Of a DNA stretch of 64,000 nucleotides, positions 1-8,595 are shown piece after piece. The stretch is taken from contig NZ_MTQD01000001.1 in NCBI RefSeq assembly GCF_001974875.1, positions 62,001 to 126,000 on the forward strand, written 5' to 3'. The DNA comes from Pseudoalteromonas sp. EB27. GTDB taxonomy: Bacteria; Pseudomonadota; Gammaproteobacteria; Enterobacterales; Alteromonadaceae. A program made the position numbers and the translations under genes. A model generated the notes under the pieces. That model was not told the origin of the DNA and ran no database searches. It saw only the letters and a program-made list of their open reading frames with translations. Numbering within the stretch: position 1 is the first letter of the stretch; each line of letters starts with the position of its first letter.

Positions 1-1539
1 AAGAGTATTGTCGCCAATATCTACGCCTGAGCTTAGTGCATCTTCGTCGTATTCTTCTAGTGTATCGTCTGGGTAAATCAAGCGTTTAAGCATTGGTTTT
101 ACCACTGCCATTATTAATACAATGATAACTAAGGCGCCCAATACAAGGCGGGCTATTTTCATAAACCAGTCTTGTTCCCACAGTGGCACTTCTATAGCTA
201 AATCTGTTGCTTCACGTACAAACGGCACTGTTACTACTTCAAGTGCATCACCACGTTGCATATCAAAGCCCACACCGCCTTGTAGTAAGCGACGAATATT
301 TGACAATGCTTCAACCGAGCGTGGAGCCATGGTTGTTTCGCCGTTTTCTCCCACTTTAGGAATATAGTCAACAGCAACTGATACGCTTATTCTGCGTATA
401 ACACCACTTTGCTGGCGCTTGTGCGAAATGGTTGTATCGAGTTCATAATTACGTGTAGCTTCTTTGTGGCTGCGTGTTGGAGAAGTAGCAGTGCCTGCAC
501 CACCTTGCCCCGCAACCTCAGGAATATTAGAATTTAGCGGTGGCTGATTTGTAAGCGCACCTGGAATACCAACGGCTAGGCCGCCAATGTTATTTTCTTC
601 AAATGTGGTTTCGCTTCTAACCGCTGGTAGGTCTGGGTTATAACGCTTTTGAGTTTCCTCAATCGAGCTAAAATCCATACTCAAATCAACTTGAGCTGTA
701 TAGTTTGCAAGCCCAACAACCGGTATTAAAATACTGTCTATTTTTTCAAGGTACTCTTGTTCGCGCTTACGCTCTAAATCGTATTCTTTACGAGAGCGTG
801 CTGCTAGTGAGCTTTGCGAACCTGAATTTAATAATCGACCATTTTGATCGGTAACTGTAACACGTGCAGGCTCTAAGCCTTGTACTGCTGAGGCAATCAT
901 ATCAACAACAGAGTCTACTTCTTCACGGTCAAGTGAGCGCCCACGTTTAAGTGTTAATACAACGGTAGCTGATGGTTTTTTCTCTCTGCGGGCAAATACG
1001 TTTTCTTTAGGAATGGCTAACAATACTTTGGCGCGAGTAATGTTGTTAAGCTCTTCAATTGTGCGTGCTAATTGCTGTTCACGACCATGTTTTAGGCGCT
1101 CACGCTCCAAGCGTTGGCTTACGCCAAAGCCCATATCTTGCATAATAATGTCAGAGCCTGATGCTGGACCTTGCTCTAACCCTTCACGGGTCATTAGTAG
1201 CTTAATGTTTTGGTATTCACTTTCATCAACCGATACAACATTGCCATCGAGTTGATATTCAATTTTTTGTGCATCTAAAAAGTCTAATGTTTGAATAAGC
1301 TCTTCAGTTTGCATTTTGCCTAACGGGCGCATATCTGGCTGACGAGCCCAAATAATAATGAAAATCGCGATAGCTAAACAAATCGCTAATGCTATTACCA
1401 GTGTTACTTGGCGCAATACATCAACACCACTTAAAGCACTTAAGTAGCCTGACTTTTGTTCTTGTTGATCATCACCACCACTTTGGTCGATACCGCCGCC
1501 AGCAAGTGCTAGGTCTGTAGATTGGTTAGATTGCGCCAC
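1..1539 (-). CDS. fliF: Flagellar MS-ring protein FliF, C-terminus cut by the window edge
   Basis: FliF forms the MS ring in the inner membrane, the base of the flagellar basal body. The frame is open from a GTG at 1539 to base 1, giving 513 codons of a family protein usually about 550-580 long. The first residues are VAQSNQSTDLALAGG. A strong membrane helix follows at about residues 50-70 (ALAICLAIAIFIIIWA), then the ring-building periplasmic part, and a second membrane segment near the left edge. GTG is chosen because GGAG lies just upstream and no ATG precedes the first helix. It is 20 bases downstream of fliE, in the same operon. The FliG-binding tail is missing only because the window ends. 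Confidence 0.95.
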   Translation of the reverse strand, partial: MAQSNQSTDLALAGGGIDQSGGDDQQEQKSGYLSALSGVDVLRQVTLVIALAICLAIAIFIIIWARQPDMRPLGKMQTEELIQTLDFLDAQKIEYQLDGNVVSVDESEYQNIKLLMTREGLEQGPASGSDIIMQDMGFGVSQRLERERLKHGREQQLARTIEELNNITRAKVLLAIPKENVFARREKKPSATVVLTLKRGRSLDREEVDSVVDMIASAVQGLEPARVTVTDQNGRLLNSGSQSSLAARSRKEYDLERKREQEYLEKIDSILIPVVGLANYTAQVDLSMDFSSIEETQKRYNPDLPAVRSETTFEENNIGGLAVGIPGALTNQPPLNSNIPEVAGQGGAGTATSPTRSHKEATRNYELDTTISHKRQQSGVIRRISVSVAVDYIPKVGENGETTMAPRSVEALSNIRRLLQGGVGFDMQRGDALEVVTVPFVREATDLAIEVPLWEQDWFMKIARLVLGALVIIVLIMAVVKPMLKRLIYPDDTLEEYDEDALSSGVDIGDNTL

Positions 1540-1559
1540 AATAATTCTCCACTACCTAA

Positions 1560-1892
1560 TTAAACAGGCATGTTCATGATTTCTTTATAAGCTTCAACAA
1601 GTTTATTACGAACCTGTACTGTAGCCTCAAAAGCAACTGACGATTTTTGAGAAGCAATCATCGCCTCAGCAAGCGATACACTTCGATCACCCATTTCAAC
1701 CGCTTTTACTTTTTGACCTGCATCTTGCTGTAGACCGTGCACTGTATTTAGTGCATCACTTAGCATGTCGCCAAACTGGGAAGTAGAAGTAGGCTGAACT
1801 TGAGTCGGCAATTTATTTATTTGATTATTACGGCCGGCTTCTAAAGCCATTGATTGCATTTCTTGAAATACAGCACTGTTTTGAATTTTCAT
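1560..1892 (-). CDS. fliE: Flagellar hook-basal body complex protein FliE
   Basis: FliE is the small adaptor joining the MS ring to the proximal rod; 110 aa is the normal length. The C-terminal half carries the conserved FliE pattern VSLAEAMIASQKSSVAFEA followed by VRNKLVEAYKEIMNMPV at the very end. It is the first gene of the fliEF... operon, with fliF 20 bases downstream. A sigma-54-type element lies about 40 bases upstream of its ATG, so it is probably a FlrC-dependent class III gene, as in Vibrio. Confidence 0.96.
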   Translation of the reverse strand: MKIQNSAVFQEMQSMALEAGRNNQINKLPTQVQPTSTSQFGDMLSDALNTVHGLQQDAGQKVKAVEMGDRSVSLAEAMIASQKSSVAFEATVQVRNKLVEAYKEIMNMPV

Positions 1893-1933
1893 AATTTATC
1901 TCTGACACGCAGTGAACTCTTACAAGTAATAAA

Positions 1934-1948
1934 GCACAAAACATGCCA
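1934..1948 (-). promoter_or_regulatory. Sigma-54 promoter for fliEF operon
   Basis: Read on the minus strand, the core is TGGCATGTTTTGTGC. GG and GC have the exact sigma-54 spacing (TGGCAC-N5-TTGC consensus). It sits about 40 bases upstream of the fliE ATG, between fliE and the flrC hairpin. Confidence 0.75.
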
Positions 1949-2008
1949 AATAATTAATTGTTAAAATACATACAGTTAGCTTTAAATTATGTGAGTCAGA
2001 GTTTTGAC

Positions 2009-2039
2009 AACCCTAAGTTCGCAGCGCAAACTTAGGGTT
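2009..2039 (-). terminator. Hairpin downstream of flrBC
   Basis: AACCCTAAGTT (2009-2019) pairs perfectly with AACTTAGGGTT (2029-2039), closing just after the flrC stop codon. There is no long T-run on the minus strand, so it is either a weak intrinsic terminator or a 3'-end stabilising hairpin. Confidence 0.55.
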
Positions 2040-2048
2040 TATAGGAGG

Positions 2049-3515
2049 TTATGCAGGAAGTGAAATACCTAAATCGCGCATTTGCGCTAGTTTATAACGT
2101 AAAGTTCGTGGGCTTATGCCCAACGTTTCGGCAACGTCTTTACGCTTACCTTGGCAACGTGCAAGGGTTTCTAAAATAATGCGATGCTCTTTGTCTTTAA
2201 GCTCATCTTTATAGCTACCGGTATCTGCCGCTAGCAAGCCCTGCTTAGGTTCAGCCTCAACAGGTGCTTTTTCATCATAATATGCAGAGCTTAGCGTGCT
2301 TTTATCAACGCCTTTATTTGCGTGAACTAATTCTGTTGGCGATACTGTTTGCGCCGGTGCCAATGATGGCTCCATAACAAAGTTATTAGATGCTAAGTTT
2401 TCAATAAAAATAGCATGCTCGTTTATTGTATCGCCACTTCGCAGTATAAGCGCACGCTGTATAACGTTATCAAGCTCGCGCACATTTCCAGGCCACGCGT
2501 GAGCCAGTAACTTTTGCTCGGCAGCTTTATCTAAATACGCCATGGGCTCTTTGCTTTTACTTATATGGCGCTCAATTAAATGCTTAGCCAATACGATAAT
2601 ATCGCCAGGGCGTTGGCACAATGGTCGCCACATTAGTGGAAAAACATTAAGCCTATAATATAAATCTTCTCTAAATTGATTTTCAGACACGGCTTCTTTT
2701 AAATCACGATTACTGGTAGCCAAAATACGTACATCAAGCTGGATTGTTTTACGACCCCCTAAACGCTCTACTTCACGCTCTTGCAGTACGCGTAAAAGTT
2801 TAGCTTGTAGCCCTAAGTCCATCTCAGTAATTTCATCAAGTAAAATAGTCCCACCTTGTGCTTGCTCAAACTTACCCGGACATGCTTGAATCGCCCCCGT
2901 AAAAGCCCCTTTTTCATAACCAAATAAAGTGGCTTCGAGCATATTTTCAGGAATAGCCGCGCAGTTAATCGCTACAAAAGGCTCATTACAACGACTCGAC
3001 TTATCATGAATATAACGCGCAAGTACTTCCTTACCTGAACCACTTGGGCCAAGTACCATTACACTTGCATCAGAGCGTGCTACTTTACTCGCAAGCTCCA
3101 ATAATTGAATACTAGTTGGGTCAGCAACGATAGGTCCGTCGGTTTCTTTTGCTTTTTCAGGCAAATAACGGCTCACCATATTTAACAGCACTTCAGGTGC
3201 AAATGGTTTAGCCATGTAGTCAATTGCACCTAGGCGCATGGCTTCTACCGCATCGTCAATTGTGGCGTACGCCGTCATCATCAATACAGGTAAGTCAGGG
3301 TGGTTTAATTTAATACTGCGTAGTAAATCAAGTCCACTCATTACTCCCATTTGCACGTCGCTTACAACAAGCGAAAATTGATCTTTTTTAAGCAGTAACA
3401 TTGCTTGCTCAGCACTGCTCGCTGCAACACATTCAATACCCGACATTTCAAGGGTATCTATTAAGGCTTCACGGAGCCCAGCGTCATCTTCGACAACTAA
3501 AATAGTGTTACTCAT
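2049..3515 (-). CDS. flrC: Sigma-54-dependent flagellar response regulator FlrC (FleR)
   Basis: FlrC is the NtrC-type activator of middle flagellar genes. Domains in order: a receiver domain at residues 1-120 with acidic pair D10/D11 and phospho-acceptor D53 (VSDVQM); an AAA+ sigma-54 interaction domain at about 140-370 with Walker A GPSGSGKE, the sigma-54 loop GAFTGA and Walker B ILLDE; and a Fis-type helix-turn-helix at the end (DVAETLGISPRTLRYKLAQM). Length 488 aa is typical. Its start overlaps the flrB stop by 4 bases, so kinase and regulator are translationally coupled. Confidence 0.96.
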   Translation of the reverse strand: MSNTILVVEDDAGLREALIDTLEMSGIECVAASSAEQAMLLLKKDQFSLVVSDVQMGVMSGLDLLRSIKLNHPDLPVLMMTAYATIDDAVEAMRLGAIDYMAKPFAPEVLLNMVSRYLPEKAKETDGPIVADPTSIQLLELASKVARSDASVMVLGPSGSGKEVLARYIHDKSSRCNEPFVAINCAAIPENMLEATLFGYEKGAFTGAIQACPGKFEQAQGGTILLDEITEMDLGLQAKLLRVLQEREVERLGGRKTIQLDVRILATSNRDLKEAVSENQFREDLYYRLNVFPLMWRPLCQRPGDIIVLAKHLIERHISKSKEPMAYLDKAAEQKLLAHAWPGNVRELDNVIQRALILRSGDTINEHAIFIENLASNNFVMEPSLAPAQTVSPTELVHANKGVDKSTLSSAYYDEKAPVEAEPKQGLLAADTGSYKDELKDKEHRIILETLARCQGKRKDVAETLGISPRTLRYKLAQMRDLGISLPA

Positions 3516-4624
3516 AATGAACCCTCTAGTTTAGATGTTGCCTTAATAGGCAGTAACAAGCTAAAGCAGGCACCACCATGCGTATTATTAGTCACATCAA
3601 CACGGCCTTGGTGTGCACTAGCCACCGAACTCACTACAGCAAGCCCTAAGCCTGTGCCCTGACTTTTTGTAGTAAAAAATGGTTCAAAAATTTTATCGCT
3701 TTGGCTTAAATCAACACCTGGGCCATTGTCGCTCACACTAATACGAACCATATCTAAATCTTTTAAATCTCTTTGTGCACTTATTTTTACTTTTGCGCCG
3801 CCGCCAATAACTTGAATACTATTGTGCACAAGATTTTGAATAGCACTGGCCAATGCCGTTTTATTACCGACTATTTGTATATCTGGCTCTGGTAAGCTTA
3901 CATCCAGCTCACTTTCATTTAGTGCGACCATAGCATCAGCGCCCGCTTTAACTTCTGTTAAAAGCTGCTGCATTGAAACTTGCTCAACAACTTGCTGATC
4001 GCCACTTTTAGCAAATAACAGCATGTCGTTTACTTGAGTTTCTAAATCCTTTAAACGCGACATTAACTTTGTTTGAAAGTTATCGCGAGAAGCTTCGGGT
4101 AAGCGCTTAGACCCTAAATTAGCAGCGTAAAGCATAGCGGCTGAGAGCGGCGTGCGCACTTGATGCGCTAATGACGCAACCATTTTACCCAGCGCGCTTA
4201 ATCGCTGCATATGTGCAACACGCTTTTGTAAGCGGCGAGTTTCGGTTAAATCCGTCATTAAAATAAGTTGCCCAGGCTCTGGTGCTAAAGCAGTAATATC
4301 AAGCTTTATTAGGCGCCCGTCTTTTAAGGACACTTCATGACCATCATCTTGATGCGGCCTAAAAGAGCGCTGAATAACATTAAACCAGCGTTCGCCTTCA
4401 AGTGGCTCGCCAAGCATATCAATCGCTATTTGATTCGCTTTTGCAATCAAGCCTTTGCCATCAAGTACAACCACGCCTGCTGGCATGGTATCAACCAAAT
4501 GTGAAAGCCAACTTGCTTGCTTGCGCAGATCGCTTAATTCACCAATGTACTCCTCTTGAAGTAAACATGGGTTATACTGATTTGCAGAAAAAAACTGTGG
4601 TTTTAGCACGCTAGCAAGAGCCAT
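3512..4624 (-). CDS. flrB: Flagellar sensor histidine kinase FlrB (FleS)
   Basis: FlrB is the soluble kinase partner of FlrC. An N-terminal PAS-like region (about 40-140, with PAGVVVLDGKGLIAKANQIAIDMLG) is followed by a HisKA dimerisation helix with the phospho-accepting His in LAHQVRTPLSAAM. The ATPase domain shows the N box (NLVHNSIQV), DNGPGVD and GTGLGLAVV. No membrane segment is visible, as is usual for this family. The ATG at 4624 is preferred to an upstream in-frame TTG at 4630 because a GAG sits at suitable spacing. The protein is 370 aa. Confidence 0.95.
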   Translation of the reverse strand: MALASVLKPQFFSANQYNPCLLQEEYIGELSDLRKQASWLSHLVDTMPAGVVVLDGKGLIAKANQIAIDMLGEPLEGERWFNVIQRSFRPHQDDGHEVSLKDGRLIKLDITALAPEPGQLILMTDLTETRRLQKRVAHMQRLSALGKMVASLAHQVRTPLSAAMLYAANLGSKRLPEASRDNFQTKLMSRLKDLETQVNDMLLFAKSGDQQVVEQVSMQQLLTEVKAGADAMVALNESELDVSLPEPDIQIVGNKTALASAIQNLVHNSIQVIGGGAKVKISAQRDLKDLDMVRISVSDNGPGVDLSQSDKIFEPFFTTKSQGTGLGLAVVSSVASAHQGRVDVTNNTHGGACFSLLLPIKATSKLEGSL

Positions 4625-4661
4625 AATCAAATCTCGAATTGATGTAGATATATGTCTAAAT

Positions 4662-4676
4662 GCACGATTTATACCA
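4662..4676 (-). promoter_or_regulatory. Probable sigma-54 promoter for flrBC
   Basis: The minus-strand core TGGTATAAATCGTGC keeps GG and GC at sigma-54 spacing, but has TGGTAT in place of TGGCAC. It lies about 38 bases upstream of the flrB ATG. In Vibrio, flrBC is activated by FlrA through sigma-54, which fits this position. Confidence 0.55.
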
Positions 4677-4756
4677 AAATTTATTTACATACTTATCATT
4701 AAGTTACATCAACAATTTGAGCGACATAAAAATGACGCACGCAAAAAGGAATAATA

Positions 4757-5350
4757 ATGAGTGAGCAAATAAAGTGCCGTTGCCCGTGGCTCGACACCAC
4801 TAAACCCGACTACGTTATTTACCACGATGAAGAATGGGGCGTCCCCCTTTATGATGATACAAAGCTGTTTGAATTTATCACGCTTGAATCAGCACAAGCA
4901 GGCTTAAGCTGGTATACAATTTTAAAAAAACGCAGCGGTTATAAAAAAGCATTTGCTAATTTTGATGTAGATAAAGTGGCACAATTCACACAAGATGACG
5001 TTGAGAGACTAATGCTTGATGAGTGTATTGTGCGCAACCGCTTAAAAATTGCGGCAACTGTTAACAACGCAAAGCGCTTTATAAAAATACAAGAAGAATT
5101 TGGAAGTTTTAGTAACTACCAATGGCAGTTTGTGGGTAACAAGCCGATTATAAGTAATTTAAATAACGCTGAGGACTACCCTGCAATTACAGAGGCATCA
5201 ACCGCATTTGCTAAAGATTTAAAAAAACGGGGGTTTAAGTTTTTAGGACCAACAACGGTTTACGCTCATATGCAGGCCTGCGGTATGGTTAACGATCACA
5301 GTAATGATTGTTTTAGAAAAGAAGAAATTATTAAGGCTTTTAGTGGGTGA
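4757..5350 (+). CDS. tag: DNA-3-methyladenine glycosylase I
   Basis: Tag excises 3-methyladenine from alkylated DNA. It is 197 aa, close to the E. coli enzyme. Family marks are the N-terminal CPWLDTTKPDYVIYHDEEWGVPLYDD, the following ESAQAGLSWYTILKKR, and C-terminal HSNDCF. The N-terminal Cys, the His of YHDEEWG and the C-terminal His/Cys correspond to the zinc-binding residues of Tag. AAGGA precedes the ATG. It has nothing to do with motility; it is a plus-strand gene lodged between flrB and flrA, which are adjacent in Vibrio. Confidence 0.95.
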   Translation: MSEQIKCRCPWLDTTKPDYVIYHDEEWGVPLYDDTKLFEFITLESAQAGLSWYTILKKRSGYKKAFANFDVDKVAQFTQDDVERLMLDECIVRNRLKIAATVNNAKRFIKIQEEFGSFSNYQWQFVGNKPIISNLNNAEDYPAITEASTAFAKDLKKRGFKFLGPTTVYAHMQACGMVNDHSNDCFRKEEIIKAFSG

Positions 5351-5378
5351 GTGATTTATAGCTATAAAAGTGATTTGT

Positions 5379-5468
5379 TCACAAAGAGGTTAAGAGACGC
5401 TGCGCTTTAGAGAAGTAACGCGTAGGTTGACTATGGCTTCTCATTTACCCTCGTTTTTCTCTTTGTGA
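5379..5468. repeat. Intergenic inverted-repeat element 1
   Basis: TCACAAAGAG (5379-5388) and its exact reverse complement CTCTTTGTGA (5459-5468) bound a 90-bp block in the gene-free 5351-5687 stretch between the convergent tag and flrA. An inner GAGAAG/CTTCTC pair allows a longer imperfect fold. No open frame is seen. It looks like a dispersed intergenic palindromic element, but copy number cannot be judged from one window. Confidence 0.5.
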
Positions 5469-5547
5469 GATGGCGTTTTATTTAAGTGATTAAAAGTCTC
5501 GTTTTTCACGCGTGCAAGTCTAGCGTCTACAACAAAAGTAAAAACCG

Positions 5548-5618
5548 TGTAGGTGCGAATTTACTTCGCGCTCTTGCTAATATTTTTAAGTAAAGTGCGG
5601 TATAAAACCGCACCTACA
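5548..5618. repeat. Intergenic inverted-repeat element 2
   Basis: TGTAGGTGCG (5548-5557) and CGCACCTACA (5609-5618) are exact reverse complements bounding 71 bp. Inside, GTGCGGT (5595-5601) pairs with ACCGCAC (5607-5613) across a 5-base loop, so the right end can fold alone or pair with the left end. It lies just downstream of tag and flrA, which converge, and could also help end transcription. Confidence 0.55.
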
Positions 5619-5687
5619 AAACGAGGGGTTATTTATCTACTGTGTTTGGCCAATTTATAACTAAACACTGACAGCTGCTTTTAAACC

Positions 5688-7124
5688 TTAATCCCGTGAT
5701 AGATTATACTTTTTCATTTTCTCAACGAGTGTTGTTCTGCGTACACCTAATATTTCGGCTGCGCGAGCTACAACGTAATCATAGCGCTCTAACGCTTGGG
5801 TTATTAAGCTAATTTCAAGCTCTGCTAAATAATCTTTAAGTTCAATACCATCATCAGGCAATAGCCCACTACCCGTTTGGCTAAACTCAGCGTCTGGCTC
5901 AGTTTCGTAATCACTAAAGCCTGTACTAAATATGTCGTTAAAGGCGTCTTTTTCCATTAACTCTTCGGGGTATTCTGGCTCGTAGGCTTCAACTTCAATG
6001 TAACGATATTTATTAGGTAAATCGGGAATATCGACCACTTTTTCAGGAAACATAATAACCATACGCTCCACTAAGTTAGCAAGCTCACGAATATTACCAG
6101 GCCAAGCATGTTCTTTTAAGCTCTCAACTGCGCGCTCGGTAAACTTAGCAGTAGAACCTGTTTGGTCGTTAACACGGCGCATTAACTCCTTTAAAAGCAG
6201 CGGAATATCATCAGCTCGCTCACTTAGCGATGGGTTTTCGATAGGAAATACATTTAAGCGGTAATATAAATCTTCCCTAAAACTGCCCTCTTCAATCATT
6301 GTTTCTAGGTTACGATGCGTGGCCGCAATAACGCGTACATCAGCCTGAATAGCCTTTGTACCACCAACACGCTCGTAGCTGCGTTCTTGCAATACTCGCA
6401 GCAACTTAACTTGCATTTGCAGTGGCATATCGCCTATTTCATCTAAAAATAGTGTCCCGCCTTGAGCTAGTTCAAAGCGCCCTTTACGAGCCGATATAGC
6501 ACCAGTAAACGCGCCTTTTTCGTGGCCAAATAGTTCACTTTCGAGCAGCTCTGCCGGAATAGCACCACAGTTAACAGGTACAAACGGTCCATTAATACGC
6601 TTTGAAAGCAAGTGTACATTACGGGCAACCACTTCTTTACCTGTGCCTGATTCGCCTAAAATTAAAACATTAGCGTCGGTTTTTGCCACTTGTTCAATTA
6701 AAAAGCGAACATCTTTTACGGCCTCTGTTTCACCAACAAGTCCGTCAAAAGTTTTATGTGGTTTAGAATGCTTATGCTCATTAGGCAACATGCGCTGATA
6801 CTGCTGGCAATCGTGAAGTAACTGAGTTGTCACTTCGTGATTAAATGGCTCGCAAATAAGCCCCACTACATTAGCTATACTTAATAGTGGTTTTAGCGTT
6901 TCGCCAATTAATAAAAACGGTAGGGTTGGATAGCGTTTAATTAAGCTTTCGTGATCAAGTGATTGCAACGCTCCTAAAATAATCATGCATTCTTGCTGCT
7001 GATATTTTTTGCATTCTTGTTCAAAGCAGTCTTCGCTTAATAGTTGAACAGCTTCACCAATAAAGCCAAGTGAAGCATTTAATCCTATTGCGCGGTTGTT
7101 ATTATTATCTAAAATCAAGATCAT
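5688..7124 (-). CDS. flrA: Flagellar master regulator FlrA (FleQ)
   Basis: FlrA is the sigma-54 activator at the top of the polar flagellar hierarchy. The N-terminal 120 residues are a degenerate receiver-like domain (starts [14 protein letters not shown]) without a normal phospho-Asp, as in FleQ. The AAA+ domain (about 125-365) has Walker A GESGTGKE near 157-164, GAFTGA and FLDEIGD. The C-terminus has the FleQ-type helix-turn-helix [24 protein letters not shown]. Length 478 aa is normal. It is transcribed alone, with tag converging on it from the other side. Confidence 0.95.
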   Translation of the reverse strand: MILILDNNNNRAIGLNASLGFIGEAVQLLSEDCFEQECKKYQQQECMIILGALQSLDHESLIKRYPTLPFLLIGETLKPLLSIANVVGLICEPFNHEVTTQLLHDCQQYQRMLPNEHKHSKPHKTFDGLVGETEAVKDVRFLIEQVAKTDANVLILGESGTGKEVVARNVHLLSKRINGPFVPVNCGAIPAELLESELFGHEKGAFTGAISARKGRFELAQGGTLFLDEIGDMPLQMQVKLLRVLQERSYERVGGTKAIQADVRVIAATHRNLETMIEEGSFREDLYYRLNVFPIENPSLSERADDIPLLLKELMRRVNDQTGSTAKFTERAVESLKEHAWPGNIRELANLVERMVIMFPEKVVDIPDLPNKYRYIEVEAYEPEYPEELMEKDAFNDIFSTGFSDYETEPDAEFSQTGSGLLPDDGIELKDYLAELEISLITQALERYDYVVARAAEILGVRRTTLVEKMKKYNLSRD

Positions 7125-7201
7125 ATTTAGCGAGCCGTACTTTCACTAATTTGTATAATTAGTTAAATTGTAAGCCAGTTCAGCATGGATGCAAGTGATA
7201 G

Positions 7202-7237
7202 CGGCAGTTTTTTGACATAAACGCCAAAAAACTGCCG
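7202..7237. repeat. Perfect 13-bp inverted repeat upstream of flrA
   Basis: CGGCAGTTTTTTG (7202-7214) and CAAAAAACTGCCG (7225-7237) are exact complements around a 10-base loop. It lies about 80 bases upstream of the flrA start and downstream of the decayed gene ending at 7274. No T-run follows on either strand, so it is either a terminator for the upstream gene or a regulator site for flrA. Confidence 0.6.
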
Positions 7238-7273
7238 TTAAATTAACTATAAGTAATACTTAAGAGTTACCTG

Positions 7274-7759
7274 TTAACAAATCGAGAGAAAGTTTAAAAA
7301 TGACTGTGCTTTTGGACTATGAATATTCGGGACTCTACGTACATTACAAAAGCTTGCAACCTCAGCATTATTCCAGTGATAAATACCTGTTAAACAACCA
7401 AAAAAATGTCTGTAGTCTACATAATATTCACTTCTTGGTGTTAAATTTTCAGAATGAGGAAGCAAGATTGCAGCACTTGTTTTACGAGTATTAATAACAA
7501 GTTTTTCTCTTATTTTGTCATCAGCCATAATATTAAAAACAAAAAAATAATCTACTAAATTTTCGGACTTCCTAAGCGCGTTAACAAGACTACTCTGAAC
7601 AAGTTTTGAGAATTTTATCTTCTCATATGGGATACATATTTCACTTTCATAATCGAGTAACTCAGCTTGAAGTACTAACTTTCGCGCCTCATAATCTTCT
7701 TTCGAATAACACTGTTTTCGTCCCTTTGATAGCTCACCAGTTTGTAAGTCTATCTCGCC
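7274..7759 (-). pseudogene. Severed C-terminal domain of the MBL-fold protein
   Basis: This stretch continues in exactly the same reading frame as the upstream metallo-beta-lactamase-fold gene, separated only by the TAG at 7760-7762. It is open for 161 codons to a TAA at 7274-7276. It ends with a motif region RSEYYVDYRHFFGCLTG, then IYHWNNAEV, then a short helix SFLNFLSI. By my recollection this matches the C-terminal domain found behind the beta-lactamase fold in CMP-sialate-hydroxylase-like bacterial proteins. An internal ATG at 7528 could start only the last 84 residues. The intact gene would encode about 424 aa, so I read this as a nonsense-truncated gene. Confidence 0.7.
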
Positions 7760-8548
7760 CTAACCTTTATCAGCTAAAATAATAGCTTTAGGATCAAATG
7801 CTTTTATTTCATATGCATCAGCAACCCCTCTAAAATCATTCAATTTAGCTAGTTTCCCCCCTAACAAATATTTACCAGCAAATGGTAGATGATTTTTAGC
7901 TGGAAATAACTTTGTGTAATCCAGGTAACGTTTAAAGAATTGTTGCTTTTTTTGTTCTGCTTTAAATTCTAACTCAGGATCAGCTAAGTCATAATAGGTT
8001 TGAGGAAAAGGTCCAGCTCCAGTATACCCAAGAGCTAACAAATCCAACTTTGAGCAGTGCCTTGAAATAATAGAGTGTAGTTTTGCTGTATGCTGTGCCG
8101 ATTCTATACAATCATTCAAGTTCAAGACATTTACACCATCACAACTTACAAATAAAGCCGAGTCTATGTCTGAAGCAGAACCATGTATATTTGGCACCAC
8201 ATATAAATGCGTATCTCCATATAAACTATGCTCTATTGGAGTTACTTCAATCCCATCGGCCTTTGCTTTATATAATAGATAATTATTCTCAAAAACAGGA
8301 ATTATCACTGGCTTTTTGCCATATTTAGCAAATATTTTATGCAAAAAAATAGGATCATAATGATCTGGGTGAATATGTGAAATATAGATAATATCCGGCT
8401 CATTTATGATTTCGAGTGGATTATCTATTAGAGGAAACTGATGCCAAGCTCCATCATATGCTCCCGGTGTAAACCAAGGATCTGTTAGTATTCTGATATC
8501 TTTTGTCTCAATTTCTATACAAGCACTATAAATATAACGAACTTTCAT
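7760..8548 (-). CDS. Metallo-beta-lactamase-fold hydrolase, truncated by an in-frame TAG
   Basis: The 262-residue product starts MKVRYIYSACIEIETKDIRIL and has a metal-binding HIHPDHYD motif near residue 58, typical of UlaG/CMP-sialate-hydroxylase-like metallo-hydrolases. Later His and Asp residues (NIHGSASD, LNLND) fit the rest of the metal site. It ends in ADKG followed by TAG, with the frame staying open for another 161 codons beyond. The N-terminal fold may still form, but the conserved C-terminal domain is lost. Position at the head of a sugar island suggests an original role in sugar modification (inference). Confidence 0.7.
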   Translation of the reverse strand: MKVRYIYSACIEIETKDIRILTDPWFTPGAYDGAWHQFPLIDNPLEIINEPDIIYISHIHPDHYDPIFLHKIFAKYGKKPVIIPVFENNYLLYKAKADGIEVTPIEHSLYGDTHLYVVPNIHGSASDIDSALFVSCDGVNVLNLNDCIESAQHTAKLHSIISRHCSKLDLLALGYTGAGPFPQTYYDLADPELEFKAEQKKQQFFKRYLDYTKLFPAKNHLPFAGKYLLGGKLAKLNDFRGVADAYEIKAFDPKAIILADKG

Positions 8549-8550
8549 AA

Positions 8551-8587
8551 AGACTTCTTGCTGATTAAATAACTAAGAAAGAAGTCT
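8551..8587 (-). repeat. Inverted repeat at the start of the MBL-fold gene
   Basis: AGACTTCTT (8551-8559) pairs with AAGAAGTCT (8579-8587). On the minus strand the hairpin is followed by TTTATG, where ATG is the MBL gene start. It lies right after the flagellin pseudogene stop, so it may be that gene's old terminator. Folding would also mask the ribosome-binding region of the MBL gene. Confidence 0.45.
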
Positions 8588-8595
8588 ACATTATA

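Noticed and set aside
7300..7494. 64-codon plus-strand frame in the decayed MBL region
   Set aside because: It is antisense to the severed domain, which has clear homology-like motifs on the minus strand.
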